From NCBI GenBank assembly GCA_008638375.1, contig VIRR01000467.1, positions 1 through 64,000 on the forward strand: a DNA stretch of 64,000 bases, given 5' to 3'. The position numbers and the translations under genes are program-made. The first letter of the stretch is position 1; every line of letters starts with the position of its first letter. The notes under the pieces are model-generated. The model had not been told where the DNA came from, searched no databases, and was given only the letters and a program-made list of their open reading frames with translations. The stretch comes from Nyssa sinensis (Eukaryota; Streptophyta; Magnoliopsida; Cornales; Nyssaceae). Below are positions 1-11,441 of this stretch, piece after piece.

Positions 1-3000
1 TTTTAATAATATGATTTTATTTTAAGCATAGAATAACATGATTACTGAACATGATTTATTAGATGCAATTGGACTTCTTAAGTATGTTTTGGTTGTGGTT
101 TGCATTACACGTGTCATGACCTCGATACCAAGGCTCATGGGTGACTCCACTTACTAGGATCCCTAGGGTCATTCAAGTTATAAAAGTCGCTTTTCATACT
201 TATTTCATTCAATAATTTAAATTTAGTCCAATTTGAATATGTGTGAGCTCCATTTCTTGTACATTAGTGATTTAAGTCACCTGAGAATCTCTTAAATTTC
301 ACTTATTTCATAAGTTTTAGTAGTATTATATGAATCACACTTATCCCCAAAAATAATAAAGTCAGCTAACTAAAATATTCGAGTCAGGCTTGGCAACTAA
401 TTCTATTGTTCATTGCGCGTAACCAACTTGACTTTACAAGTTCATAACGCCCTAACCATTGAAGCTACTTAGTTGGGGACAATTTTAAATAAAACTAGAC
501 TCTAGGGAGTTCATTGTAGCTACAAGAATTACTAGATTTAGTTTTGAAACGAATTAGTTACAACTTCTTGAGAATAGCCTTTGAATATATCACTTTTTTG
601 GAAAACCAAGTTTGAACTCTCTTCATTTTAAAATTCATAATTATTTTCTAGAATGAATTTGAACCTGAAACTAATTTTAAAGGAAACTAGACTCGAAAAG
701 ATTTAATTTGAGCACAAATTTCACCTAAATTTGGTTTAAAATAATTAATTATGATTTTTTGAAATTGACCAAATACTAGGAAGACAAAAGGATCCGGTCA
801 GCCAAATTACTCTAAATAGCCTACTACTCTATGTGCTTCTATGTCAATTTCAACCTATTTGATGCCTCTTCTGTCTAATTCTTCTACGGTGTTCCTTAGT
901 GAGAAAATGTGTATAAGGTATATGTATATGTGTATATACAATTGTTTTATTAATGAAGGCTTGAAGCTTAAAATTTGATGAAGGAGAATGAGAACTTCGG
1001 TGGTTACACAATGGGCTTGGGTATTGTTCATGGCAGTCGTGTGAGACTTTTTCATGCTTTCTTTCTTTAGACTTGGATCTCTCTCTCTAACATGTGGAGG
1101 TTTTCATATACGCGGTAGGGGCTTTCTTGGACGTATCATTTAGTCCATATTGAAAGAGATATAAATTTGTGTGTGATGTTATATGTGTTGTATGTGTAAA
1201 GGTCTATATATAGCTATATATATATATATACACACACAATGGATGGAGATTCACCTACCTTGGACAGTTTTAATTCTCTACTTATAGGTAACACGATCAC
1301 ATATAAGGTTTATAAAAGAGTCTAAGGAAAAACAATGAAAAATGGTCAATAAAGACGGTGGGTATAGTGCACTTGTCAGGAAGTTGGGTTGATCTTGGTT
1401 GGTCTTGATTCCTAATATTTTGATCTATTTTAAAGCTAGATATGAGGTCTAGAGTGTTATAGAAATGTTTTAGGAAGGGTCAAGAATGACAATGATGAAA
1501 GATAAAGGCAGAATAAGTTTGGATAGACCTCGCAGAAATGTCGAACTAGATTGGTTCAACCATGATCTGTGTGCATTTGATCTCAGAAAATTACCCTAAA
1601 ACATGTTAAATGATGTTAAATTACAAATATAATCAAAATAGAACGAGAAAAAAAATACAAGAAAATTTACAGTTTTTGGCAAAGTTGCCAAAAAGGACTA
1701 CCGAAGATGCTGAGTTCCAGGTCAATGGGTCGGGTTTGGTCAAACAGGTTAAAGTCAAACCAGGTATGGGTTGGTCAATAGGTATTAAGGTTTGATTATT
1801 AGGTCTTGGTCAACAAATCTTTGACTAGGCCATTGGTTTTGGGCTTGGGCCATTGATGAGCCTTAACTTGGGTTCTTTGATTGGATCTAGACGCTTGGGC
1901 ATGGGCATGGACATTGGCTTGTTTAGCCTAGTGGCTAATTGGATTTGGGAATAGTTTGGTAAGACTAATTTAGGTCAAAATTGAAATAAGGTTATCCTTT
2001 TTCCAGAAATTAAGACTAAGTTGAAATAAGCCTATTTGGATGCAAGGATAAAAAATTAAATTTTGGATAATTGCAAAGGTTGATAAGTTTTGAGGAATTA
2101 TAAATTAGTGAATTTAATTATGAGAAATTACAATAGGCCATTAGTTTACAAAACTGAAATCAAAGCTAATTAAAAAATAGAAAAGGGCATACCCAAGGGT
2201 TTTGGGCATTCGAAACTCAAATACAAGGTTTGTTTGGACATTTAGGGACCCAGGGACGATTCCATGTAATTTTATAAAATGAAAAAAATTCCCATAGTGT
2301 TAAGACAATTGAAATGCTAATTAACTTTCAGAAAGGGCATGCACAAGGTTTTTAGACATCCTGAATTCAAATATGATGTTAAATTTGGTAAATTAGGACA
2401 CGAAATTGATCCTACTCGAACGAGTAAAATTATGATAATGCCCTTGGGCCTAGAATAGATAACTAAAAAAGGAAACAAAATACGATAAGAGAAACCTTAA
2501 GTTTTTGGACCTTTTAAAATTCGATTCTAAGGCCTGTTTGGAAAAATTAAGTCCTGATAGACGTGAAACTAGTGGCGACAAAATTATAAAAGCACTCTTA
2601 GGGGTTTAAAAGACAACTAAAAGTTATGTACCTTTCGGGATAGGACATCCTTAAGGTTTTAGGGGTCTAAGAATTCATTTTTAGCATCCATTTGGATAAA
2701 TAGATACATAATGTACAGGTAATTAATGGCATGTAAATTTATGGAATATAATATGAAACATGATTAATGAAGGCCAGGGTGGCCAAATGAGTAGTCATAA
2801 GACTTCTAAACTTGAAACAAAATATGGATATGTTAGTATGTATTATGTTACTGAAAATAGATAAATTGAATTATTAGAGTGCACTGATATTTATAATACA
2901 TCTAAGAGATTGTGTTTTCCTTACACTTGCGGACATAGATGATAATTGCTATTAGATATCCTTGTATAAATGACTATGTGTATATGATACCTGTGATATA

Positions 3001-3466
3001 TCTTTATATGTATGCATTGTTGATACATGACGTTGTATATGGATGGATACATATATGTAAATGGAAAATGAAGTTGTATCATAAGTTGGTTCACCTGAGA
3101 TCGTTAAATGAGATCACCATTGTTTGATTATGGTTACAAATGTGCATTGTGGATATGTTAGAAATGCATATGATGTGTTGGATACATTGGCATAACATGG
3201 CTTGTTATTGTGAATTCGACTTGGCATTGTGAATATGTGATGAGACAAAATGATGATATTTGTTTGGGATTACGTATCTCTTTAATTGTGAGCCGTAAAC
3301 CCACGCTGGTGGTCATTGTTTCCATCAAGCTAATAACCTGTAAAGCACTTGACTTTGTTGAGGTCTAGTAAATGTGGCTAAAGTAAGGGAATGAAATCAT
3401 AAAGCATGACATATGATATTCATTAATATGTACATGCATGGATCATGGGTGAGTTGTATGGAATGA
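1..3466. other. Degraded repeat DNA, no gene seen
   Basis: No ORF here resembles a protein. The stretch from about 1980 to 2700 repeats a phrase of the kind 'ggcat or gacat, two to four bases, gaa-tcaaa' followed by 'gtttgg' about every 115 bases. This resembles the module arrays of the long LTR elements further right, so the segment is probably an older, plus-oriented relative. At about 3290-3360 there is text resembling the 3' blocks of those elements. Position 112 starts with TGTCATGACC and position 3467 with TGTCAAGCCCC. Both are followed by a shared 'gggtgactcc' phrase and look like the left ends of two minus-oriented LTRs whose partners I could not find. Confidence 0.4.
1205..1242. repeat. 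(TA)n/(CA)n microsatellite
   Basis: An uninterrupted TA run passes into CA repeats. Tracts like this recur near the 5' ends of the long LTR elements in this window. Confidence 0.8.
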
Positions 3467-3965
3467 TGTCAAGCCCCAAATCCCAATGACCCAAGGGTGA
3501 CTCCTAGTCTAAGAGTTCTCCAAATTAAATTAGGTCTATGACATGAATTGATCTTAATTAAGACAAATTAAGTATTTTCGCTCATGTATTTAGACACCTT
3601 TCAATACAATTAGTGCACTAAAACCTTTATGAATTCATTCCATTACACTCATTACATGAGTGTCAACAATCAAAATATGACTCAAACAACTTGGCTAAAC
3701 CATCCAAATTAATTAAAGTTATTTGTTGAAAGTAGTAATTCATTGGGTGCCCTCACAATTTGTCACGACCCGAAACTCACCCTATGCGGATTAGGGGTAC
3801 ACGACGTAAAGTTTCTTTCTTAAACCAAATTTGTTCCATTCGTTCATCACATCGAGGTCAAATATTACAGCGAAAGCAATTACACATGTTACACTGATCC
3901 TTATAGTATCTAGATTGCCTAGAATTTTTTTTGAAACATACATTAAATTCATCATTACAATCATT

Positions 3966-4160
3966 GTGGGTCCCATACCCCACATTTATACCTGAACTTC
4001 ATATTACTTTACCCGTGAGTCCCATACCTCACGCACTTCTGAACTTCATATCATTATACCCGTGAGTTCCATACCTCAGGCACTTCTGAACTTCATATCA
4101 CTTTAACCATGAGTCCCATACCTCACGCATTTTTGAACTTCTGAACTTGTACTTCATTAT
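3966..4160. repeat. Minisatellite, about 57-bp unit, 3-4 copies (L1)
   Basis: The phrase 'gtgagtcccatacctcacgc' followed by 'acttctgaacttcatatc' is repeated with small changes. It lies just 3' (in element sense) of the predicted acceptor of the L1 intron-like block. Confidence 0.75.
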
Positions 4161-4193
4161 AGTTGTGGGTCCCATACCTCACTTTCATATCAC

Positions 4194-5397
4194 CTGTACA
4201 TATCATGGATAAATTCGTGTGAGCTTCACTAAGCTTGTGAGTAATTTTGGTACTTTGTCATGGGTTTTTAACTAGTAGTGGGTTAAGGACAAGAGAGTTT
4301 ATAAAATAACCACTACTAAATGCTTGTACACTTCAAATATAGAATACAAAAATATTCAAATAGATAGCATGATGCATTCAAAGAGTTCAGGCTATACATT
4401 TAGTCCATCAAATACAAAATATAAAAATCTTCAAGTAGATAGCATGAAGCATTCAAGGCATTTAGGTTAGGTATTTAGCTCATCAAATACAGAATACATG
4501 AATTTTTAAAACATAAAACACGAAGCATTTAAGGCATTTGAGTAAAGCCTTTATTATGCATTAGAAAACTTATAAAAACATATAGGATAGCCATTTGCGG
4601 CAAAGGAGCTTCAGATGTTGACTCAATAACATAGGAGAAATTTAAATCCTTTACTTGTTAAATAGGAGGATAAAAATCATTTTCTTGTAAACAGGAGGGT
4701 ATAACCCTTTATCATTTAAAAGCGGGGTCATTTAAAATCTTTTTCACGTAAATGGGGGTTCGAAAACCTTCTACCATTTATTGCCATACTTGTTTTCACT
4801 TTTTAACAGGAGAATCCATTTCGAACCGGACTCTAACCTTAACAGATCAGTGGAGATATCTCATGCCGGGAGATAAGCCTTCTACCGGTCATTTTCAGGA
4901 TTTTGAGTCCCATAGGGTCTCACAAGCTCGTTGTACTTATGCACAATTATCTTGCATTACCAGTTCGCAAACAGGAAGAATTTAAAATATTTCTTTTCAA
5001 ATAGATTATTTTCAAGAGCATTTAAATAGAACGTTCAGAAGTACTTTAACAGAGCTTTCAGAATACTTAAAACATGACTTCCAGGACCATTTAAAACATA
5101 ACTTTCAGAACACTTAACCATAACGCTCAGAAGTATTTAAAACATAGCTAGAATGAGAAACATTCACTTTCAGAGAGGCATTTAACATAACTTTGAAGTT
5201 AAAATAGACATGCTGAAGTAAGAACTTATAAACAGTTGGCATTTAAAACAAGTACTTTTGCAGTTCATGATAGTATTTAAAAATGGAACCAAATAGCATA
5301 TTTAAAACAAGAGTTATGTAAATACAGGAATTTAAATTTAAAACACTTCAGGAATCATAGAGTTAAAACCTCCACTTCAAAGTCCAGGATTACTCAC
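4194..5397 (-). other. Intron-like block of L1
   Basis: On the minus strand a CAG/GTGAGTAA donor stands at 5397-5396, and a TGTACAG acceptor ends at 4194. Upstream of the acceptor is the phrase TTACTCAC, then AAGCTTAGTGAAGCTCAC, which also precedes the acceptors of L2, L9 and L10 with small changes. Splicing is inferred from sequence only. Confidence 0.5.
4334..4560. repeat. Minisatellite, about 75-bp unit, 3 copies (L1)
   Basis: Units starting with 'caaatac' lie near 4334, 4409 and 4484. Each contains a 'tagatagcatgaagcattca'-like phrase. The array lies inside the predicted intron-like block of L1. Confidence 0.7.
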
Positions 5398-5639
5398 CTG
5401 TGGTTCAGAGTCCACAGTCTTTCTTTCACTTGCTTACTTTACTTATCTTGGCACTTGTCTTATCATAATCCCCTTGTCGGTAATACTAGTTCACAAATTA
5501 AATTGAACTCAATACCTGAATAAACATATGATCTTATCTAATCATTATCTCTTCGATGTTATTAGCCTTGATCGATTTCATATTCAGATTCGGTGGCCCT
5601 CCAAACCCTAAGGTAGATTCCATACTCTCCCCCGGGTCC

Positions 5640-6360
5640 TATCTGAAACTTATTCCCCCATTAAGGGTACTTCAGTAATTCTATCTTTTACGTCTCAATT
5701 CATTTGATTCATCGTTTGCCAATGCGAACATCATTTTTTGAGTCCAAGTGGTCTTTAAAATGTTAACATATACCTTTTAATCTCTTTTATATTCTTTTGG
5801 TAGTTTCTTTTAGTCTTAAGGACGTATTCATCATTTTTTTGTTTGTTATCAAATCTTATTTTTCTTAAAAGGACATCATCGTTAGGTCTGGTGTGTCAAA
5901 GATAATTAGTTTAAGCTTTTCTTGATCTTACTTTGCATCTCTATAGCTCATATTAAGCTTAGGGGTATTTTTGTAATTTTATACTTTCACGTGTCATATT
6001 TTTTGGTGCTTAGTTTGCCAAAATAAACTATTCCATTGAGTTCGGAATGTCAAAGAAAGTCAGAACATGCTATCTCTGACATTTAATTGACTTTGGTGTC
6101 ACCAAGGCATTTTGGTAATTCTCACCTTTCATGTGTCTTATTTTTCAGTACCAAATTTCACAATGTGGACTTCACCATTGGATTCGGAATGCTAGAGAAA
6201 GTCAAATTAGACCTTCTCGGACTTCCATTTGGTTTCGGGCATCATTAAGGGTAAAATGATAATTATTACATTTTACGTGTTCAAATTTTTGAGATTCTAT
6301 CTCATAAAACGGATTTTGTCATTGGGTCCAGAACATTAAAAAAAAGTTAGAATACCCTGC
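5640..6360 (-). repeat. Hairpin-module array of L1
   Basis: On the minus strand, phrases of the form 'cattccgaactcaatgg' recur about every 120-150 bases, alternating with 'aaattaccaaaatgcccctta'-like text. This is the same module type as in L2, L3, L4, L8 and L10, in more decayed form. Confidence 0.55.
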
Positions 6361-7764
6361 CCTTTTATTTTATTTAGGCAACGGAACAATTTATCATAAT
6401 TAATTTAATTAATTTTATTTAATAATATATTTATATATTATTTATTTTATTACACAAGTGCCACAGTGGCACACACGTGACTCTTTGGTTCCTCACGTGT
6501 AAAAGGTTAGGGGTTCGAATCCTAGGGAGCTGTGGCTCCATTAATTTTTTTTTTTTGATTATTAGTTTCTCGAACAGCAGATAAAAGGCTAAACCAGGGG
6601 TAGGATATCTCAGGTCCGAACAGGTTTATTAAATCAGGGACTTGTCCTTGTTTCCAAACGGACCAAATTCCATTTAAAACATTGGGTTAAGACCTGACCC
6701 GAACAGTTCTTCTTCTTCCTTTTTCTGGTGAGGGTTCTGGGTGCCTTTTTCGGCGATGGTGTTTGATTCATTTTTCCATGAGGGTTCTATTCCTACCATC
6801 AAATGGAGTTTGGTTGGGTTTTGATTGTCGGAATTGGGGGTTACAGTTTCTATTCGGGTGAAGCCCAATTTTTCGGCTACCTCTTTTCTTCCTATTTCAT
6901 AAGTCTTGGAGCTTCCATTTTCTCTGTTTTCAATCCCATTTCACTCCTAAGGATCTTGGCTTTCCTTTGGCATTGGTTTCATGAATTAACTTGAGCCTAG
7001 AAACTCTATTAGACTTCGATACTCATGACTGAAACTTGCCTAGTTTATGTTGATTTCTTTACCAAACTACACAATATTTGGCCTGTTATTCTCCCCTAGT
7101 CATGGGGTTTCATCCCCCATTCATAAAAACAAATTTAGTGTCTGCACTTTGAGTTTCTGTTCAAAGGCTAAAACCTGCAACTTGAAGTTTCTCTCTCGTC
7201 CCTCACTTGTTTAGCCTAATTCATGTTGATTTGAGACCCTAATAGACTCTATTTTAAGTCCCCGTTATTATATTTCAGTTTACGTTAGGTTGATTAAGAC
7301 CATACCCCAAGCTTCAACAATGGTGGTTCCCACAGTTCTTTGCGGTTTCAGACTCGATTTTTCTTGTTTTACTTACGTATAACATATGTATATCCTTGCA
7401 TGTACATATAAACAAGAGTGTTGCCCCAGATAGTGAATTTATACTCGAACTTTTTAGAGAGAGAAAGTTCTAACTGGGCTTACCTCTTAATGGTCGTGTC
7501 TTCTTCCCTCTGTTGGTCCTTTTTTCATTCCCTCTCATTGGTTTAACTTGTAGATCTCCTTTAGGTTTTGTATGCAAAACTTCCTTCTCATTCTCATTCC
7601 TTTGCTTCTCCTCTATCTCTCTCTCTAACGTAAGGTCTGTTTGAGTTGACCATATACATATATACATGGGCATATTTTTCATGCAACCTAATTGGTTGAA
7701 ATGGGGGTGCAGTGGGGTGTTTCCACATGTCTTCTTTTTTTGAATTTTCTTCACATTTTATGGG

Positions 7765-7788
7765 TTATATATATATATATATATATCA
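7765..7788. repeat. (TA)n microsatellite
   Basis: An uninterrupted TA run beside the tRNA-like boxes of L1. Confidence 0.85.
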
Positions 7789-7816
7789 TGTGACTTATAT
7801 AGCACAAAAGTGCTGA

Positions 7817-7881
7817 TAGTCTAGTGGTTATATTTTTTGGTATAAGTTCTTCTTTAGTTTCTTGGTCTTGGGTTCAAGACC
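7817..7881 (+). promoter_or_regulatory. tRNA-like A and B boxes, antisense within L1
   Basis: TAGTCTAGTGGTTA at 7817-7830 resembles an RNA polymerase III A box, and GGGTTCAAGACC at 7870-7881 resembles a B box. The roughly 40-base spacing is that of a tRNA-derived SINE head. The surrounding element runs on the minus strand, so the boxes are antisense to it, as in L2, L3 and L10. No tRNA cloverleaf is visible, so it is not called a tRNA gene. Confidence 0.45.
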
Positions 7882-8452
7882 TTGTAGGAGCATTTTGCTT
7901 TCATTCCTCTTTTCTTTTATTTTAAATCACCTTGCATTATGTCTTCTTAAATAAATTTTCATTTATTAACTTTTGGTCACTAGCTAACATTATTTTTATT
8001 ACTAGCACTAGTCTTTTGACTTTTGTCTTATTATCGTAACTTGTGTCATTTGTTTTTGACAATTTGGGGAAGTATTGTTTCTTAATACTTAACATAGGGT
8101 AATTATGCGTTAATGTTATTACTGTAACACCCCAATTACTTAACTGGCATGTTTTGTGTATTAAAAACTGTTTTGGAAATGAAATGTCGGGTTTAGCTAA
8201 TTTAATGTCTATTTTTAATAGTGATAAAACTCGAATTAGTTAATTATGGGAAACTCGAGAAAATAAAAACTGACATTGGACCTTGGTTAATGAAAGATAT
8301 TCTGAGTAGGAAGTGACAGAAAGAAACCGCACTGAAAAAGGAGTTACGGATTGGGAGTTAAGGCCAAAACAGTGAAACTGGAATTCTGCGACAACCAAAC
8401 AGGGCCTTAACCAGAAAAAAATAGGAGAAAATGGTCACTTGGGAGGCCAAGG

Positions 8453-8517
8453 GGAATTGAACCCTTGACCTACCAAGGTAGGTAAAATCTGTCCCAAAAA
8501 GTTACCAACTAGGCTGT
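8453..8517 (-). promoter_or_regulatory. tRNA-like A and B boxes, antisense within L2
   Basis: On the minus strand, CAGCCTAGTTGGTAA (from about 8517) resembles an A box, and GGTTCAATTCC (8463-8453) resembles a B box about 40 bases further on. L10 has equivalents at 37845-37780 and L3 at 13277-13214, always opposite to the element strand. This may be an ancient SINE captured by the ancestral LTR. Confidence 0.5.
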
Positions 8518-8728
8518 TGGTTACTTTGTGCATATATACAGCAATATATGTATATAACCTATAATCTTGCCCAAGCCACCACCCAAATTGGCCAATGGCC
8601 TTGCATGCATTCCCCTCATCATGGCCCTCCATCACCTCCATCAGGTCAACAGCCACTAACCCCACTAAGGGCAGAGATACACTCATATATGTGTATATGT
8701 ATAACCATATATGTGTACAAGTCTTGAG

Positions 8729-8881
8729 ATATATATATATATATATATATACATATATTTAATCTCACATAAAAAGGGGCCCTTTTAGAAATCTGATACA
8801 ACTAGTTGGTGGGTGTGTGCAAACGTGAGGGATAGAGAGAGAGTGAGGGTGAAGTGTGGAGAGAGAGAGAGAGAGAGAGAG
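8729..8881. repeat. (TA)n tract followed by (GA)n tract
   Basis: A TA run lies at about 8731-8751 and a GA run at about 8862-8881. This TA-then-GA order precedes the first donor-like site in several of the elements. Confidence 0.8.
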
Positions 8882-9023
8882 AAGGGAGATTGTGCATGCA
8901 AGTGAGAGAGGGAATTGGCAATTGAAGTAAAGGCTTGAGGTTGCATGCATGACCTGAGGAACTTGAGGAAGCACTGTGTGAAACCCTGAGTCAAGCCATA
9001 GGAGAAGAGAGTCTCTGTTGAAG

Positions 9024-9493
9024 GTAAACTCCAAACTTACCTCATTCTTTCATTTTTAAATTTTGAACTATTTTGATGAGTTGCTACGGTTATGGACTGC
9101 ACGCATGGTTATTTTTGACCCTAAGAACTAGTTTGGAGCATACTGTGTGTGTTGGAGGTGTTAGAATGGTCAAGAACCATGAGAAACCGAAGGTGACCTC
9201 CATTAATGGACCTTGGAATACCAGGTCTGAATCGACCATAGCAGAATGGAACCTTGAGTGTCAAGACCTGAAATAGACCCCAAGAGGATCTCAACCATCT
9301 ACCTACGCGACCCCAGAACACTGTATAGCCACGGATTTCAAATTATTCCTACGGGTTTAAAACTCAATTTGTCGATGCATGCAACTAAACTGAAAAATAA
9401 AAACGGGGGCTCGATCCTTATGCTCTGTAGGTCACGTAGCTTCAAAAAACACACAAAATGGTTGAGAAATAAGGATGTATTGTTGAGTTGCAG
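9024..9493 (+). other. First intron-like block of L2
   Basis: The donor-like sequence is GAAG/GTAAACTCC at 9024. The acceptor AGTTGCAG/GT ends at 9493. The same AGTTGCAG/GT word occurs at the matching place in L3, L4, L8 and L10. Inferred from sequence only. Confidence 0.45.
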
Positions 9494-9696
9494 GTACGGC
9501 TAGCATGGTTTATTCTCACCGTTTGAGTTGATTTATTGTTGGTTTATGAATGCCAAAATGATGGCAAGAATATTTACAGCATATATGAATGAAAAACAGA
9601 GAGAACTCGTGTGTTAAAACTCACGAAATAGAAAGAGAAAATCTGCAGATTTTTAGGGCAACAGTAACTAGGGGGTTGGGGACGATGACCAGTACC

Positions 9697-9721
9697 GGGT
9701 CGGGTCGGACTGGGTGTCGGG
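9697..9721 (+). other. Potential G-quadruplex motif in L2
   Basis: Four GGG runs (9697, 9702, 9712, 9719) are separated by loops of 2, 7 and 4 bases, which satisfies the usual G3N1-7 rule. L4 has a similar four-run stretch at 14520-14543, and L8 a looser one at 31622-31652. Confidence 0.45.
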
Positions 9722-10039
9722 TCGGATCCTGACCCAATTAAGAAACGGGTAGACCGTTTAAATGAAACTGTGTCGTTTTATTAAACAGATTTTTTTTTAA
9801 TTAAGTTAGGACTGACGTCATCATGACGTCAGCAAGGCGACTAAACCGGTTGGAGCCGGACTGAACCGGACCGGTTCAGTTGCAAAGAGACTGAACCCTT
9901 TGGTTCAGTTTTGAACTTTTAAATATTTACAAACTGACCCCCACTGTTTGACAGAATTATACTAAGGCCCAGATTTTGAAAATCTTATGCAATTATACCC
10001 CTGAAAAATTAATTAAAATAATAAAATAATTATTTAATT

Positions 10040-10620
10040 ATTTTATTAAAAGGGGATAATTACTATATTGCCCCTGGACCTTAAACAAGTCAAACCAAGT
10101 CCGAATTTAATAATTGAATAGTGTAATCTTACTATTTTGGGCATTCCGGACTCAATGGTGGAGTCCGATTTGTGAAACCAAGTCCCGGAAAATACAGATA
10201 TGTAAAGGGTAAATGACCGTACTACCCCTAATGACACATAGAGCCAAATTTCACTGAAAGATAGTCCATTTTAACTATGTTGGACATTCCGGACTCAATG
10301 GTGAGGTCCGTGACTGCAAATAAAGTACCGAAAAATACAACATATGAAATTACCATAATACCCCTGACACTGTACAAGGCCCAAATGAAGTCTGATTAAA
10401 ACGGAATTAATACCAGTGATAGACCTGACACTTGTGAGATTGTATACATGATTAGATGACGAACCCGAGACAGAAATTATGTGACGGCAAAAATGACCAA
10501 AATACCCCTGACATACCCGAACCCAGATTTAAAAGCCGAGAGAGTCTAAATTGACTTTCTTCGACCTTCCGAACTCAATGGTTAGGTCCATAATATGAAA
10601 ATCAGAACCGATAAATGTGT
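10040..10620 (+). repeat. Hairpin-module array of L2
   Basis: About three modules carry a 'cattccggactcaatgg' phrase alternating with 'aaat-acc-ta-taccccta' text. The copy at 10147-10167 is a perfect 7-bp stem, CGGACTC and GAGTCCG around the loop AATGGTG. Confidence 0.75.
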
Positions 10621-10711
10621 GAAGGCATCTGTTCTAACATGTTAAGCTGTGATTTAGGTAAAAGTATCACTTAAACTACCATGGACAAACAGGGGCAAGA
10701 AATTCACCATC

Positions 10712-10930
10712 ATGACTAAGGCCCAGAGGTTAGCCGATAAGAAACAGCAAGAGTTTATGCAAGAATTACTGAGGCAACAAAGAGTTATTGAGTGCCATAT
10801 TAGAATAGCTAAGTCCACTAAAATCGTTTCCGTCCAGCCCTTCATATATAAGGCACGTACTAAGGAAATGATTGCCGAGGCCAAGATGAAAAAACAGGAA
10901 GATACTGAAATCCTAAGCCAAATGCTTTAG
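10712..10930 (+). CDS. Small ORF, 72 aa, unrecognised, inside L2
   Basis: This is an uninterrupted reading frame of 72 residues in a region of L2 that has no counterpart in its relative L10. The product is highly charged and rich in Lys, Gln, Glu and Arg, with an N-terminal stretch likely to be helical (MTKAQRLADKKQQEFMQELL). A donor-like GAG/GTAAGACC follows at about 10933. A TTTTAG acceptor-like site near 11039 leads to another Lys-rich stretch that ends at the GAAG/GTGAGT donor at 11097. This could be a captured exon pair or chance. I recognise no family, so no function is proposed. Confidence 0.25.
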   Translation: MTKAQRLADKKQQEFMQELLRQQRVIECHIRIAKSTKIVSVQPFIYKARTKEMIAEAKMKKQEDTEILSQML

Positions 10931-11096
10931 AGGTAAGACCTATGAACTAGCCACTATAAGTTAGTTCCATGAAACCCATCATAGGGTAGACTTACTCAGT
11001 CTAAGGTCATGAGTTGATAAATCTTTATAAATTGTTTTAGGCTTAAAGAGAAAAAGAGGAAGGCTCTGTTCATAGCTTCAAACTCAAATATTGAAG

Positions 11097-11441
11097 GTGA
11101 GTAACTTCTGACACTGTTTAGTTAGTGCTCCTTGATCTGCTAAATTGTTTCGAATACCATATGTTTTAAATGCAATTGTTTTAAATGCATGCTTTTATCA
11201 CCGATGACATGGTTTTTAGTTTCTCAAATGATTAACTATACTTCTGATTGATATGCTAGCACTCTGAACCGTTTATCTGTTTTGATCTATTGAACTTGAC
11301 TTGGATTTATTGAACTATTACTTCCAAACTGATTCAATTACCATGTGATTTAAGCAAAGATTGAATTCGAAGCTCTTGCCTGGATATCTGTGTTACTCAC
11401 TGGGCTTTTTAAAGCTCATTCCATTATTTTAATAATTTCAG
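11097..11441 (+). other. 3' intron-like block of L2
   Basis: Donor GAAG/GTGAGTAAC at 11097. The acceptor ATAATTTCAG ends at 11441. Upstream of it lie TTACTCACTGGGCTTTT and an AAGCTCATT branch-like motif. The block is conserved in position and boundary sequence with L10, L9, L7 and L1. Confidence 0.55.

Noticed and set aside
112..3760. A bounded minus-oriented element starting at 112 or 3467
   Set aside because: Termini look right, but I could not find right ends followed by ACACG or AATGA, so no intervals are claimed.
6515..6532. GGGGTTCGAATCCTAGG, a perfect B-box-like word, as a tRNA gene
   Set aside because: There is no acceptor stem, anticodon arm or good A box at the right distance. At most it is a SINE or tRNA fossil in L1.
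6803..6994. 63-codon hydrophobic frame as a membrane protein
   Set aside because: It lies inside L1 and its opposite strand is also open. There is no supporting feature.
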